The position numbers and the translations under genes are program-made. A stretch of DNA of 36,505 nucleotides. It comes from Nymphaea colorata (taxonomy: Eukaryota > Streptophyta > Magnoliopsida > Nymphaeales > Nymphaeaceae). Positions within the stretch are counted from its first letter, which is position 1; each line of letters begins with the position of its first letter. The notes under the pieces are model-generated. The model did not search any database and was not told the origin of the DNA. It saw nothing but the letters and a program-made list of their open reading frames with translations. The stretch is taken from NCBI RefSeq assembly GCF_008831285.2, contig NW_022204878.1, forward strand, positions 1-36,505, read 5' to 3'. Below are positions 19,840 to 30,923 of the stretch, piece after piece.

Positions 19840-22250
19840 CTTTAGAAAATCTAGTAGGGTTTTAGGAGGGGGAATCTCTCCTAGGGTTTTTTTAGGGCTC
19901 CTGTCATAGGGTCTTTCATTTCTCTCCTTCCCCTGGCTATGCTTCTAGGAGATGATGCAACAACTGTGAGGAAGCAAGGCCCCCCACCCTGGATGATGAT
20001 CCCAGAGATGCCGGTGGAGACCGTGAGGTGGTCCTCGATCCAGGGAACCGACAAGGTGGATATGATCGAATTTGTGTGGAGTGAACGGAAGTCGATCCCT
20101 TCACAAAGGTTCAACTGCAGATAGGATATGCTCGAACTTGTGTGAAGATACTACATTCCTTCACGTTCTGTCCAATGGTGGAGTTGGAGTGTGGCACTTA
20201 TGATGATGTCCGATCACAAAGAGTTGAATGAAAAGCACAAATAAGATTTTGCTCAAGATGCAAGACAACGTCTCATTTAATGCAGGACTATAATGTAGTA
20301 GAAACTCTCCAACCACATCATCATCCCCGATGGTTCAGGGATGAAAGTATCTCACCATCTGCAAAAGAGGTTACCATAGTAGACAAACTCCTAATGCTTC
20401 CAACATCACGGAGTTTCAGCTCAATGCATTGTGCAATAGCATTTACAAGATCATTTTAAATGTCCTGTCAGCTAGAATGGAAAAGATCCTCAATAGAACT
20501 GTTAATCAAGATCAAGGACCATTTCTGCCTAATAAACATATTCATGAATAGGTTTGGATGCTACTCGATGGTTAATAGCTTAGCCAACCATAACTGCCAA
20601 CCAATGCTTCTGAACCTTCATATGTAAAAGGTGTAGGACAAAGTTAAATGAAATTTCATTAGGAAATCCCTACACCACCTTGGTTTTTGTGATAATTGGG
20701 TTTCTAAGGTAATGATTTTGAAGAAACAAACACTTATGCTCTCATTATTAAAGGAATAAATTAAGTTTTTCTTTTTTTATAGTCGGGGGGCTTCATCAGG
20801 GAGATCCCCTCTCTTTCTATCTTTTCACAGTTGTTGTTCATTTTTTTTTGCGTAGGCACCAATGGTGGGTTCTCAATAGTAAAATCAAAATTGCTAAATT
20901 CAGAGGGGTTTAGTCAAATATTATAGTACCTATCATGTAGATGCAATGATTTTTTGTAGGGCTATAAAATAGAATGTGAGAAGTTAGAAATATCCTTAGA
21001 GAATTTGAAAGTGAAGCTGGAATGCTCGTGAATAACAAGAAATCTACATTCATCCTGTTTTATGTTAATGAAAGTGGAGTTTAGTTTACTTCCAAGACCC
21101 TCGGTTGAGAGTTGACGCTCCCCATGCCTCTCTCTATTCTTGAAGAAAATGAACCCTAAAAGTTTGTGTCTGCTTTGTTGGGAAAGTGGAGAAAAGCAGG
21201 ATGAAAAAAATAAATCTTCTCTCATACTGTGATATACTATATTTAATTGTTATGTTTTAAATCAGATTGTGAACTACTAGATGATAGTTTTCTGACTGCC
21301 CAGGTCTGTTATGGTAATGGTTGAAAGATTGTGCTGTCATTTTCTATAGGCTGACATTAAGAACAAAAAAAAGCACCTCATCAGCTAAAAGACCTATGTT
21401 ACCCTATAGAGGAAGGCAGTGTTTCGGTTTGAAATTTACATTTTCCTAAACAAAGCACACATGATCTTTTTGCTCTTCTAGACAAGAACAACAAGCTTGT
21501 TGTGGGCATTGTTTGTGCGAAACAAATATTTAAAGAATGATAGTACGTTGATGTGTCATGTAAACTCCCAGTGTTCCTCATCATGGAAAAGCATCTTGTG
21601 GGGTTGGAATGGCATTAATCATCTGATTCAATGGATGGTGGATAATAGCAAGACCACCCATTTATCGTCAAAGAGTTGGGATTGGGCATAGTAGAATACC
21701 TTCTTTATAGTAAAAACTTTATCTTTTGCAACTAGATCCTAGAGGCCTCCATTTATGAGATGAACAGTATTCACAAACAAGAGACTAGTAAAAATTGAAC
21801 TAACATTGGATTCCATAAGTCATTCAGCATACTAGTTTCCTTTATGACAAGAACGTCTTGATGATGGGAGACAAAGAAGTAGAAAGGGTCCACCACCTAG
21901 GCACCTATGAAGTGAATTGTCTTCACAAGGCATTAGACAAAAGTAAACTTATAATGTGAAAGAATGTTGCCTTTTCTAGAGCTAAATGGTGCACCTTTTT
22001 TGGCTACAGAGGTATATATAATGACTTATGATAGAACACAAAGAGTTGGCTATGCCTTAGCCAACCAGTGTGTGAACTATGATAGACAAATTGAAACAGT
22101 AGATCTTGTCTTCATCCACTATTGATGTGCAAAGAAATGGTGAAGGCACTTGGGCATAAGTTTGATGTAAACATCCAGAATTGAAAAAGTGCCCAAGGGG
22201 CAACCCATTGGTGGTGGAAGAGATCTCTAGAGTAAAATGGTCTTAGCTTT
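19840..22250 (+). pseudogene. L1-type LINE remnant, internally deleted
   Basis: Non-LTR retrotransposon on the + strand. A plausible ORF1 start lies near 19939. A CCHC zinc knuckle follows at 20250-20291 (CSRCKTTSHLMQD then Tyr in place of the last Cys), typical of plant L1 ORF1. The next recognisable part is already the RT of ORF2: LCNSIYKIILNVLSARMEKI at 20425-20485 with QGPFLPNKHIHE at 20510-20545. HHLGF..NWVSKV follows near 20675-20710, then a broken SRG...GRSPLSFYLF at 20780-20830. The catalytic YADD region near 20935-20960 reads VDAMIFC, with the second Asp lost. LREFESEAGMLVNNKKS is at 20995-21045. The C-terminal WKSILWGWNGINHLIQWMVDN lies at 21580-21645, and a final zinc-finger-like piece at 22070-22130. 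The endonuclease domain between knuckle and RT is missing. Many stops are present; inactive. Confidence 0.82.
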
Positions 22251-22620
22251 TCTAGAATCTTAGTCTACCCATGACCTTTGGGGATATTTAAGAAGTTAAG
22301 AAACAAAAGGAACTTGCTAAGGGATGCATGGAGGGGGCTGAACAGGGAGCTGCTCTCTGCTCAGCAGCAGCAGCAACAGACTGCCTTCTCTCGTTCCTTC
22401 ATGAATGTAGCCCCCAACATTGCGTCGGTGTCTTGGAGCATGAGTCCATGCACCATATCTACTCTCTCATTGCCGAGCCCATCCAGACTGCCTAAGCAAC
22501 TCACCAGTGTCGCTGTTTCCCATTCTATCAACCATGTTGGTGCCCATTAACCGAATCCTACTTATGATGCTATGTATCATCATGTAATAAAATGGGTACA
22601 TTAATAAATTAAATTCAGAA
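22251..22620. other. Unrecognised stretch with a 90-codon open frame
   Basis: Lies between the LINE end and the CT microsatellite. The + strand frame 22278-22550 encodes a Gln-run (six Gln from CAG/CAA codons near 22360-22380) and a Ser-rich tail, without a known domain. It could be the low-complexity hinge of the copia polyprotein whose RT scrap follows at 22741, or chance. Confidence 0.3.
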
Positions 22621-22652
22621 CTCGCTCTCTCTTTATCTCTCTCTCTCTCTCT

Positions 22653-22697
<45 letters not shown>
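22621..22697. repeat. CT microsatellite (~75 bp)
   Basis: Nearly pure CT repeat with a few interruptions near 22630-22657. The overlapping - strand open frame is an Arg/Glu repeat and not a gene. Confidence 0.95.
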
Positions 22698-22699
<2 letters not shown>

Positions 22700-22740
22700 A
22701 CATGTTTGCACACAGTCATAATTTCCTTTATATCTCTACA

Positions 22741-22960
22741 CCTCATAAAGCACTTCTTGTGGTCATCTCTAAGGATTTGGAACCATCCTTCTTTAGTCAA
22801 GACGTTAAGCATCAATGTTGGTGTGACGTCATGGCTGCTTAATTTAAAGCACAAGAAGAGAATGAAACATGAGATTTGGTGCATACTCCAAAAAACGTAA
22901 AACCCATGGGGAATAAGTGGGTTTACTGAATTAAATAGAATTCTAAAGCAAATGCACAGA
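22741..22960 (+). pseudogene. Ty1/copia RT N-terminal scrap
   Basis: In the frame through 22768 the start of a copia RT domain can be read: LEPSFFSQDVKHQCWCDVMA, FKAQEENET, a stop where the family has Trp, then DLVHTPKNVKPMGNKWVY and a broken IK-NSK at 22920-22950. Four in-frame stops are present. Only about 70 codons remain. It is on the opposite strand from the copia elements at 1125-7128 and is a separate insertion relic. Confidence 0.78.
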
Positions 22961-23054
22961 ATGGTCAAAGGCTTTCTTACCTTGTTCCATGAAGTTAAAG
23001 AATCCTTCTCCCGTTTGCCGAGCTAAAGCCTTCAGCTGCCGTCTAGACCTTTGT

Positions 23055-23234
23055 CGCCCTTGTTGCTGGAGGGCTTGCGACCTGCATCCTTGAAGGCCGC
23101 TGGCAATAGTTCCAGCTTCTTCTGGAGGTTGATGAGATCGTCTTTGGCATTCAAGATGAGGCTGACCTTTTCTTTCAATAAACTTGTGACGACTTCCAAA
23201 ATAACAGAAAGAGCGCTTCTGCAAGTATGCCCAT
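23055..23234 (-). pseudogene. CC-type NLR N-terminal (Rx-type coiled coil) fragment
   Basis: From ATG 23234 the - strand reads MGILAEAL, then after a frameshift at about 23212 it continues SVILEVVTSLLKEKVSLI and LQKKLELLPAAFKDAGRK. The start, the hydrophobic heptad pattern and the LQKKL....AAFKDAG ending match the first ~60 residues of Rx-N domains of plant CC-NLR immune receptors. An open frame then runs about 14 codons to a stop. No NB-ARC (P-loop, kinase-2, GLPL) or LRR sequence follows in the window. A captured or relic gene piece; the assignment rests on pattern only and an unrelated coiled coil is possible. Confidence 0.5.
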
Positions 23235-23489
23235 TACTAACACCAACCTCCCCTGTTTCTTGGTAGACGGGAAGAGCAGAGGAAAAGAATCAGAAGTGAA
23301 GAAATTAGGCAAATTAAGGAAGAGATCAAACTTACAAAAGTGAGCAAGTGGGCATGCGCCCCTCTAATTAGGTCCACCGCTGCCGTGGTGGAGATTACAT
23401 AAATACAACAAGACTCTCGCTTTATTTTAACTCAGAAAATTAAATTTCTCAAGTTGCTGAGTTTATGAGAGAATAAATCTTTAAGGGTC

Positions 23490-26400
23490 CATTTGTTTGC
23501 TTCCAATCAGAAGGTTTATGTTCGCACCCCACTCCCTTTTCAAGAAGGTCGAAATGCGAGTCAGCAAAATTCTTTTAAAATTGGGGTTTTGAGAAAATTT
23601 TCAAGAGAAAGGGATCCGCTCGTCGGTACGAGGTCCAACCGTTCCTGCCGCCTTTAACAGGGGTAATTAGACCAAGGACTAAAGATCATTTGGATCATAT
23701 ACGAGTTATTGATGTAAGTCCTATATGCTTATGCATTGAGGTTTTGGATTCAAGAACCGAAATTCATTTTTTTGAATAAATGAATTTGAATATTGGGGGT
23801 TTTCAAGTTGGTTTAAAATCTTTTGTTTTGGTGTTATTTGAAACACATAATTCTTGAGGATTTTTGAAGATTTGGAATTGAGTTCTTTGTTGTGAACTCT
23901 AGATGATGATGATCATCTTATGATAAAAATTGATTTTGAACTCTTCTTTTGTCAAATCATGTGATTTGTAGAATTCATTCTTTTGAAAGAACATAGGTTC
24001 CAAATTGTTAGAAAACATGTTGTTTTTCAAATGCACTTTGGCCAAAAGATTATGAATGCATTGCTTGTGTTTTCTTTTGAAGTTAAGTGAAGTTTACAAA
24101 TTCTCATTGCAATATGACTTGGTCACTTTTTGCAACTTAAATTTGAATCACTTAATTTCTTGAGAATGTGCATGTGGTGCCATTGATTTTGAGTGAAAGT
24201 GAATGCATGAAACGAGAATGGAAACTATATGGAACATTCATTCTTCTCTCTCTCATAATCCATCAAGATTCATTCATATGAAACATACATTCTTCACTCC
24301 CTCATAATTTCTCAAAGTCCGTATTGCACGTCATACAATCTATACATGAAGATTGATTAAAATGTAGGACTTTCTCTATATGTGCTCATTATATGATTAA
24401 GCACATGAATTAGAGATGTAGTCCATAAGCTTGAGGCTTGACATAAAATTATCAAAATGATGAAAATATATAAATGATGTCAAGTTCAATCTTTGAAACG
24501 GATGGGAGACATGGATGACGTCCACTTTTGTCTCAAAATAGCTAAAAATCAGACCTTGTGTTGATTTAAATAGCTGAAAATTGTGGACATTGATTCCAAT
24601 AAGGACTTGTTTCTTAGATAGAAACAATGAATTTTTCAAATCTATTCAAATTCCAGATTTCGTAGTAATGAAATCATCAACTCCTTTGGATGATTCTAGG
24701 ATGGTTGGTATTTCAAATACGTAAATTTTGATATTCTTAAACCAATTCCTATAAAACATGGTCTGATTTCAACAACATACATACATCTTACGTATGGGTT
24801 TGCTGAAATTAAGTAAAAATGAAATGAAAGTAATTTATAATCTTGCACTAGAAAAATCAATAAAAATGGCCAATTTCCTTGAAGACCGGTTTGGAAACAT
24901 GTTCCAACCTGATTTTAAGGGAGGAATGTAATTTTTGACAAGAAATCGGATGCATATATGTACATATATAACAATGTATACATATACGTACCTTACTTTT
25001 CAAAATGAAATTTTATCAAGGGACCGCATGACTCATGAATCATGATGATTCATGGCTGGGTTCTTTTATGTAGGAAGATTGAGAACTTGTTTCAAATCTT
25101 CCCTACTACCCTTGATTAATTAAATTGAAAGACATGAATCAAAATGACTGTGAATAAGAAAGAAAATAAAACAATACTCAAGCTTATTCGTCCATCATTT
25201 CGCCATGCAAGGGTGGATCACATTCATAAAAACGTATCCATCCCTTATAGGCATTTTCATCATACGTGATGTAGCAAAATCACTTTCTCACCGTGGGATT
25301 CTCTCATGGTAGGGAGTTCAAAATGGTATTAAGTTGGTTCCTTTGAAAGGGACGTGGCCTTGGGGCCCATTTCGAAATTTGATACTTGGGTTCATATTTA
25401 AGAAAAACCGACATATGCATGCATTATGCATTAACATGTACATTGAAGCGTAGGTTTCCCTTAGCTGGACATCATTCCCAGCCGTAAGCAAATGAAAATA
25501 AACCCTCCCACGAATTGTTGGAATTAAAATAAATCAACAATAAGCTAAAGTAGAAGAGAAGTGAGTTAAGATCACCTACCTTGCGGTCGGTCTTGATGTT
25601 TGTCTTTCGTCTTCACTTGTTTTCTAACCCAAGCAATCCTAAGCAAGAATCCAACCGTGGATTCAAGCTTAGCAAAGCTAGAATAAGAAATAGCTTGCTT
25701 GCTGGAATTTGGAGTGGTAAAGAGGGCTTCTCACCACGAAAATCCTAAGTAAGGGTTCACTTAAGCACCCTAACTTAGCAAAATCAATGGGGAGAATAGA
25801 AGAAAGTGAAGAAGAGAATGGGAGAAAAAGGGGAAGGGGGCTTGGACGAACCTCTTCTCTCTTCCTTGGCTTCTCCCTCCTAGCTCCTTGGCTGCAGCAA
25901 TTTGATAGAATGCTCCAAAATTTCGTCCTCCCCCTTAGTGGCCAAGGGGAGGTTTATATAGAGGAGGAGGTGAGTTCAACCACCTTCTTAACTCACCTTG
26001 GGAACTTACTTAAGACCTTGGGGACTTGTAAAATGAGTTAAATAGACTTTAAAGGCTCTAATTGACCATTTCTCAGCCCATTTCCACGAGCTAGGTGGGC
26101 TGGGCTAGGTTTGGTCAACTTGGGTTCAGACCTAGGTGACCATTTTGACCAAAAGTTTGGACGAAAATGCCCTTACACAGGGTTTTGCCCTTATTTTATA
26201 CTATTTATTTTTTTTTGTTTGAAATCGAGCTTATAAGGTTAAAACCTAGTTACTAAGCTCCAAATGCCATTGAATTATGATAATTAAATTTAAATTTTAA
26301 TAAAATTTAAAAATTTTATCAAATTTGGTTCGAAAAGGGTATTTTCTTCCAAAACTTGATTGAAAATGGATTTCAACTGAATCAAACTTTCACTTGAGAA

Positions 26401-27343
26401 ATTCAATTTAAATTTGGTATTTGATTCAAGCATTTGACAAATTCAAATGTTTATTTGCCTTTCATAAACCATTTTAGGCTTTTTAATCTTAAGTTGACCG
26501 CAGAAGGGCAAAATTGTCCAAATTGATCAATTTCGACCAATTGACCAAAGTCAAAGCTCATTTGCAAGTAGTTTGACTTTATTTGAGGTAATTTGATAAA
26601 TTTGGGTCAAGAAAGCTCTTAATTGAGCTAAATTGTACTTTGACTGAGTTTAGTCAAAGTGGGTTTGGTTCGGTCAAAGTCTATTTTCGTCCATTAATTG
26701 GATCATGAGACAGACTTACGTTTTGACTATGTTGAGCCCATTGTGACCGAACCTAGTTGGAATTGGCACCACATTTGAGTGCACCCGGGTCAAACCTACT
26801 TGGATTAAGTAGGTTAGGTGAGTTTGACCAGTCTAGTAATTGCTTCCTTGGAAATGATTTTTTTCTTTAAGGAGGATCTGGTTAAAGAAGAGAGAGAGAC
26901 ATAAATGTCTCTCTTTTCCTAGGTTTCTCCTTTATTTCTTCTTGAAAATGACTTTTCTTCAATTAATTTGAGAGAAAATATTTATTTATTATTTTTTTTT
27001 GACATGGAGGGGGGCATGGCCCCTGGGGAGGGCTCTTGACCACACGGGCTAGGTGGGGCCCACACGTGGGTCCCACGTAGCATTTTAGACTGAATTAGAT
27101 CCAATTCTTGGATCTAAGTCAAAATTTGCATTTTGCAATTGGATTTGGATTTCAAATGACATTTGCAATTGAATTTGGACTCGTAATCCTGCATTGGGAT
27201 TCGTGTATCGGGTTAAATTCACGATTTGAATCTAATTGTTCTTTAGATTCGAAATTGGCTTTGAAATTGCAAATTTTCACAATTCTTTTGTGAAATTTTC
27301 ACATTGCTTCAATTTTGATGTGGAAAAATTTGGGGTGTTAACA
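23490..27343 (-). repeat. 3' LTR of the Tat-type element (inner edge firm, outer edge estimated)
   Basis: The inner edge is clear: the polypurine tract GAGGGGCATC is followed by TGTTAACACCCC, starting at 27343. The LTR must reach past its TATA box at 25951-25961, so it is at least 1.4 kb long. Sequence of the same style (no ORFs; GTTGGACCTCGTACCGACGA and the GTTAAAGGCGGCAGGAACGG block near 23620-23660 on the - strand) continues to about 23490, where the character changes. A 3.9-kb LTR would be in the range known for Ogre/Tat elements. U3 contains many copies of TTTGACCAAAGTCAAAG-like words near 26480-26680 and a GC-rich patch at 27005-27080. The outer boundary is uncertain by several hundred bases or more. 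Confidence 0.6.
25951..25961 (-). promoter_or_regulatory. TATA box of the Tat-type LTR
   Basis: CTATATAAACC on the - strand, within a GA/CT-rich setting, in the direction of the element. Downstream the - strand runs into a purine-rich stretch (GGGAGAAGCCAAGGAAGAG near 25850-25880). A likely RNA polymerase II start for the element lies about 30 bp downstream. Confidence 0.6.
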
Positions 27344-27360
27344 GATGCCCCTCTTTGTTG
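27344..27360 (-). other. Polypurine tract of the Tat-type element
   Basis: On the - strand CAACAAAGAGGGGCATC stands directly before the LTR start TGTTAACA at 27343. It is the expected plus-strand primer site. Confidence 0.78.
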
Positions 27361-28403
27361 TTAAGCAAATTGAATAATTTGCTTAATAGCAAAGATTCAC
27401 GCACCAAATTTTTGCAAATCGTTTGGAAAATCCATTTTTCAAATGATGTTGAACCATCCTCGCTCGAGGGAAATGCTAGGCATAGACCTGAAATAAGAAG
27501 ATCTTTCTCCATCTCATTGGAGACTTTGTAGAGGAATTAATGTTGGTTGAAAAATTTTGTAATTGTGAAAGTTTTTGCATTTGATGCTTTGAGAAATTTG
27601 CCTTCGATGCCTTCTAAACCATTGGCAAGTGCTTTTTCTCTTCTTTTACTTAATTTTTCACATACTCTCTTTTGCTTTTGAATTTTGATTTTCTTTTTGA
27701 GCCACCCTTCACTCTTGGGAGAAATTCCTCACCACCCCAAAAGCTACTACGGAGTTCCACCGCTTTGGCGGTTTTGTGTAGTTTGCTTTGTGTAATATCA
27801 AGTCTATCGGGCTTTCTTCTGAACCCTTGTAACAAGCTTTGGGCCGGTAACTCCTAGACCAGTTGGCCTCAGGGTACCAAATGTAAAACACTCCCCGGGC
27901 TTACTTGCTCGAATTCAGAAGGCTTTAGGAGACTTAATATAAGCAAAATGTTCATGGATTGCTTTTTAGCTTCACGGCGTAAGCATAGGTCATATGCCCA
28001 CCCGCGCCTGCTGAGCTTTGAACCAGAGGAACAACTACACTCACCCCGAGCTCATTGCTCAACTCATTTCGCTTGATAGGTTTTTCTAGCATCTTGCCAA
28101 GGTCTTTTAGGTGACAAGACTTTTTCTTATGGCATCTCATGCTAGACCTTTACAAATGCCGATTGTCGGGACCAACATTAATTACTATACATAAGTCCCT
28201 CAATGTCTGTGAAATTTCTTGCCTATTTCAAGACGATGCCCTTGCAATTGTCTTCAAGACATGGGTTGAGTTTGAAAATTTTGATGCATTTTTGAAACTT
28301 TTCCCTAAGGGATACCATGCCCCTTAGTTGGTTTGAAAATTGTTACAAACGTGCTTATCAAAGCACAACTATTTTGAATTTTTTTTTTTTTTGAATTGCA
28401 AAT
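27361..28403 (-). other. 3' untranslated region of the Tat-type element
   Basis: About 1 kb between the integrase stop (28404-28406) and the polypurine tract, without a protein-like frame. Contains a T13 run at 28380-28392 right after the integrase gene. Long non-coding stretches at this place are common in Tat/Ogre and Athila elements. Two open frames of about 60 codons on the - strand (27650-27891) have no known domain. Confidence 0.6.
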
Positions 28404-30923
28404 TCAAGTATAGAATTTTTTGAGATGCAAAGCATTAATTGGATCGGGGATTTCAACCCCATCGGCATCAATCAGTCGATAAGAATTGTGAGGTAGAACC
28501 TCTTTGACAACATATGGTCCTTCCCAGTTCGGCGCCCATTTTCCTTTGGGTCTACTCCTGAGTGGAACTATGGATCTTAAAACAAGATCATTTACCTGAA
28601 ATTTTCTTTCAATGACTGATTTGGCATAATGTCGGGCGACTCTCTTACGATAGACTTCGGCATGCTCTGCCGCTTGTAGTCTTTTCTCGTCTAAGAGGTC
28701 TAATTGAGTAAGTCTCTTTTTTTTATATTTGCTAATTGGGAGTTCAATGAGAGCAGCAAATTTCATTGCTGGTTTTTCGACATGTAATGGAAGGACAATT
28801 TCCGTTCCATATACTAATTCTGCTGGTGTAGCATTGGTGGGTGTCCGAATTGTGGTTCGATATGCCCAAAGTGCATTGTGCATTTTCTCGTGCCAATCTC
28901 GGCCTGTTTCAACTGTCCTTTCTAAGACACGAATCAAAATCTTGTTGGTTGCTTCTGCCTGACCATTACCTTGAGGGTAATATGGGGCAGAAAAGTGATG
29001 TTGTATTTTGTGTTTATGACAAAGATTGCGCATTTTCTCATTTTTGAAATGAGTACCGTTATCAGAAACGATATCATGCGGGATGCCAAATCTACACAAA
29101 AGATTTTTATGAATGAAGGACACTACGTGTTGTCCTTCGACTGTTTTTAAAGTGATCGCTTCCACCCATTTGGTGAAGTAATCTGTAGCTGCAAGAAAAT
29201 ACCTGTGTCCATTTGAGGCAGGTGGATTGATTGGACCGACTACGTCGAAGGCCCACATGGAGAATGGCCATGGTGAGCTGACCGAATGAAGGTGCGTCGC
29301 TGCTGGAGCATGAATTGATGGTGCATGCAACTGACATTTGATGCATTTCTTGACAAATTGGTGACAGTCTCTTTGCATTGTAGGCCAATAGTACCCTGCT
29401 CTGACTATCTGCTTGACGAGGGTCTGATACCCTACATGTCCCCCACAAATTCCTTCATGGGCTTCTTGAATGACTTCTAGTGCCTCATTTGCATCGAGAC
29501 ATCTAGCATATTCTGTGTTGAATCCTCTTCTGTATAGGATGTCGGCTAGAATGAAATATCTTGAAGACATGTGTCTCAAAACTCTTTGCTCTTTTCGAGA
29601 CATTTCTGGTGGAAGTGTTCCAGTTTGGAGAAAATCCTTGATGTTCTGATACCATGGTGTTTCTCTACTTTCTGCTTGCAACACCTGTTCTGGTATGACA
29701 AAAGATGGTTGTTCGAGTCTTCCAACTTCAAAAGATCTGATAGATTCTCCAGGTTTGAAGGCAATGGTAGAGCCTAAACTGGCTAAACCGTCTGCTATTG
29801 GGTTAAATTCTCTTTTGACATGTAAGAGTTGACATTCCTCGAACTGTCTTAAGAGGGAAGCTGCTAACTCTTGATATGGGATCAATTTTTGATCTTTGAC
29901 TTGCCAATCTCCATTGACCTGACTGACAGCCAAGAGAGAATCTCCAAAAATGCGAACTCTCTGCACTTTAAATTTGAGCAACATTTTGAGTCCTTGGATT
30001 AGGGCCTCGTACTCTGCCATATTATGCGTGCAGGAAAAATTCAATTTGAGAGAGTAAGGAATCATTTCCCTTTCTGGTGTAATGAAAAGTATCCCAATGC
30101 CTGCCCCAGCTGTGCTCTTAGATCCATCAAAGTACATCTCCCAAATCGGCTCTGGTTCAGTTGTCAGGATTTGCTCATCTGGAAAATCATCATTTGTTCT
30201 AATTTCTTCATATAGAGGAAAATCTGCCAATTGGTCTGCAATGGCTTGCCCCTTGATTGATTTTTGTGACACATATTCCAAATCATATTGCATCAGCAAA
30301 ACCTGCCACTTTGCTATCCTTCCATTCAGAAATGGCTGTTCGAGGATATATTTGAGTGGATTAAGTTTGGATAAAATTTTAACTTCACAAGCCAATAGAT
30401 AATGCCTTAATTTTTGACACATCCACACCAAGGCTAAGCAAGTTTTTTCCATGTGCGAGTAGTTCTTTTCATACTGCACAAATGTCTTACTGATGTAATA
30501 AATGGCATGTTCTATTCGGCATCCTTCTTCATATTGAGCCAGAAATCCACCACAGGCTGAATCGTTAACTGTGATGTAAAGGAGTAGAGGTTCCCCTAAA
30601 ATTGGAGGTTTTAAAATTGGTGGGCAAAGAAGATACTTCTTGATCTTTTCGAATGAGGCTTGACATTCATGCCCCCATTCAAATTTGACTCCTTTCCGCA
30701 GTAAATGGTTGAAGGGTTCGCATCTCATGGCGAGATTAGATATAAACCTTCTGATTGATTGAATTCTGCCTTGCAAGCTGCGTAGCTCCTTAAGATTTGT
30801 TGGGGGTGACATTTCGATGATCGCCTTTGCTTTGGAAGGATCCATCTCGATTCCCTTTTGGCTGACCATAAATCCCAAAAGCTTACCGGATTCCACACCA
30901 AATACACATTTTTGTGGATTCAA
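28404..30923 (-). CDS. Pol C-terminal part: RT thumb, RNase H, second RNase H, integrase (839 codons)
   Basis: Longest intact frame of the window. Residues 1-100 are the end of RT and connection (LNPQKCVFGV, GFMVSQKGIE, SIRRFISN). Residues 110-236 are the RT-linked RNase H: Glu159 is present in HMEK, but the third acidic site (usual TDHKPLK) reads LSKLNPLK, so this domain looks inactive. Residues 262-385 are a second RNase H with all four acidic residues: Asp266 (YFDGS), Glu304 (AEYEAL), Asp328 (FGDS), Asp378 (IADGLA). Integrase follows: zinc finger H489, H496, C527, C530; core D560, D621, E657 with the classic D-x60-D-x35-E spacing. The C-terminal part ends near 839 (WEGPYVVKEV, ALHLKKFYT). 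The ATG is only the first Met after a frameshift at about 30990 that separates it from the RT half; it is not a natural start. Confidence 0.93.
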   Translation of the reverse strand: MNPQKCVFGVESGKLLGFMVSQKGIEMDPSKAKAIIEMSPPTNLKELRSLQGRIQSIRRFISNLAMRCEPFNHLLRKGVKFEWGHECQASFEKIKKYLLCPPILKPPILGEPLLLYITVNDSACGGFLAQYEEGCRIEHAIYYISKTFVQYEKNYSHMEKTCLALVWMCQKLRHYLLACEVKILSKLNPLKYILEQPFLNGRIAKWQVLLMQYDLEYVSQKSIKGQAIADQLADFPLYEEIRTNDDFPDEQILTTEPEPIWEMYFDGSKSTAGAGIGILFITPEREMIPYSLKLNFSCTHNMAEYEALIQGLKMLLKFKVQRVRIFGDSLLAVSQVNGDWQVKDQKLIPYQELAASLLRQFEECQLLHVKREFNPIADGLASLGSTIAFKPGESIRSFEVGRLEQPSFVIPEQVLQAESRETPWYQNIKDFLQTGTLPPEMSRKEQRVLRHMSSRYFILADILYRRGFNTEYARCLDANEALEVIQEAHEGICGGHVGYQTLVKQIVRAGYYWPTMQRDCHQFVKKCIKCQLHAPSIHAPAATHLHSVSSPWPFSMWAFDVVGPINPPASNGHRYFLAATDYFTKWVEAITLKTVEGQHVVSFIHKNLLCRFGIPHDIVSDNGTHFKNEKMRNLCHKHKIQHHFSAPYYPQGNGQAEATNKILIRVLERTVETGRDWHEKMHNALWAYRTTIRTPTNATPAELVYGTEIVLPLHVEKPAMKFAALIELPISKYKKKRLTQLDLLDEKRLQAAEHAEVYRKRVARHYAKSVIERKFQVNDLVLRSIVPLRSRPKGKWAPNWEGPYVVKEVLPHNSYRLIDADGVEIPDPINALHLKKFYT

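Noticed and set aside
19881-20114. - strand frame of 77 codons opposite the LINE 5' part
   Set aside because: It is the antisense shadow of the LINE ORF1 region, and the + strand reading fits the element order.
22633-22968. - strand frame of 111 codons ending in Arg-Glu repeats
   Set aside because: It is the translation of the CT microsatellite plus the antisense of the copia RT scrap.
25787-26041. + strand frame of 84 codons (starts MGRIEESEEENGRK)
   Set aside because: It lies antisense over the LTR promoter and its purine-rich transcribed leader; the charged start is due to GA-rich sequence.
27650-27891. Overlapping 60-codon frames in the 3' untranslated region of the Tat element
   Set aside because: Three overlapping frames on both strands with no known domain; most likely chance.
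28729-30402. Several + strand frames of 60-106 codons
   Set aside because: All are antisense to the intact - strand pol frame with clear catalytic motifs.
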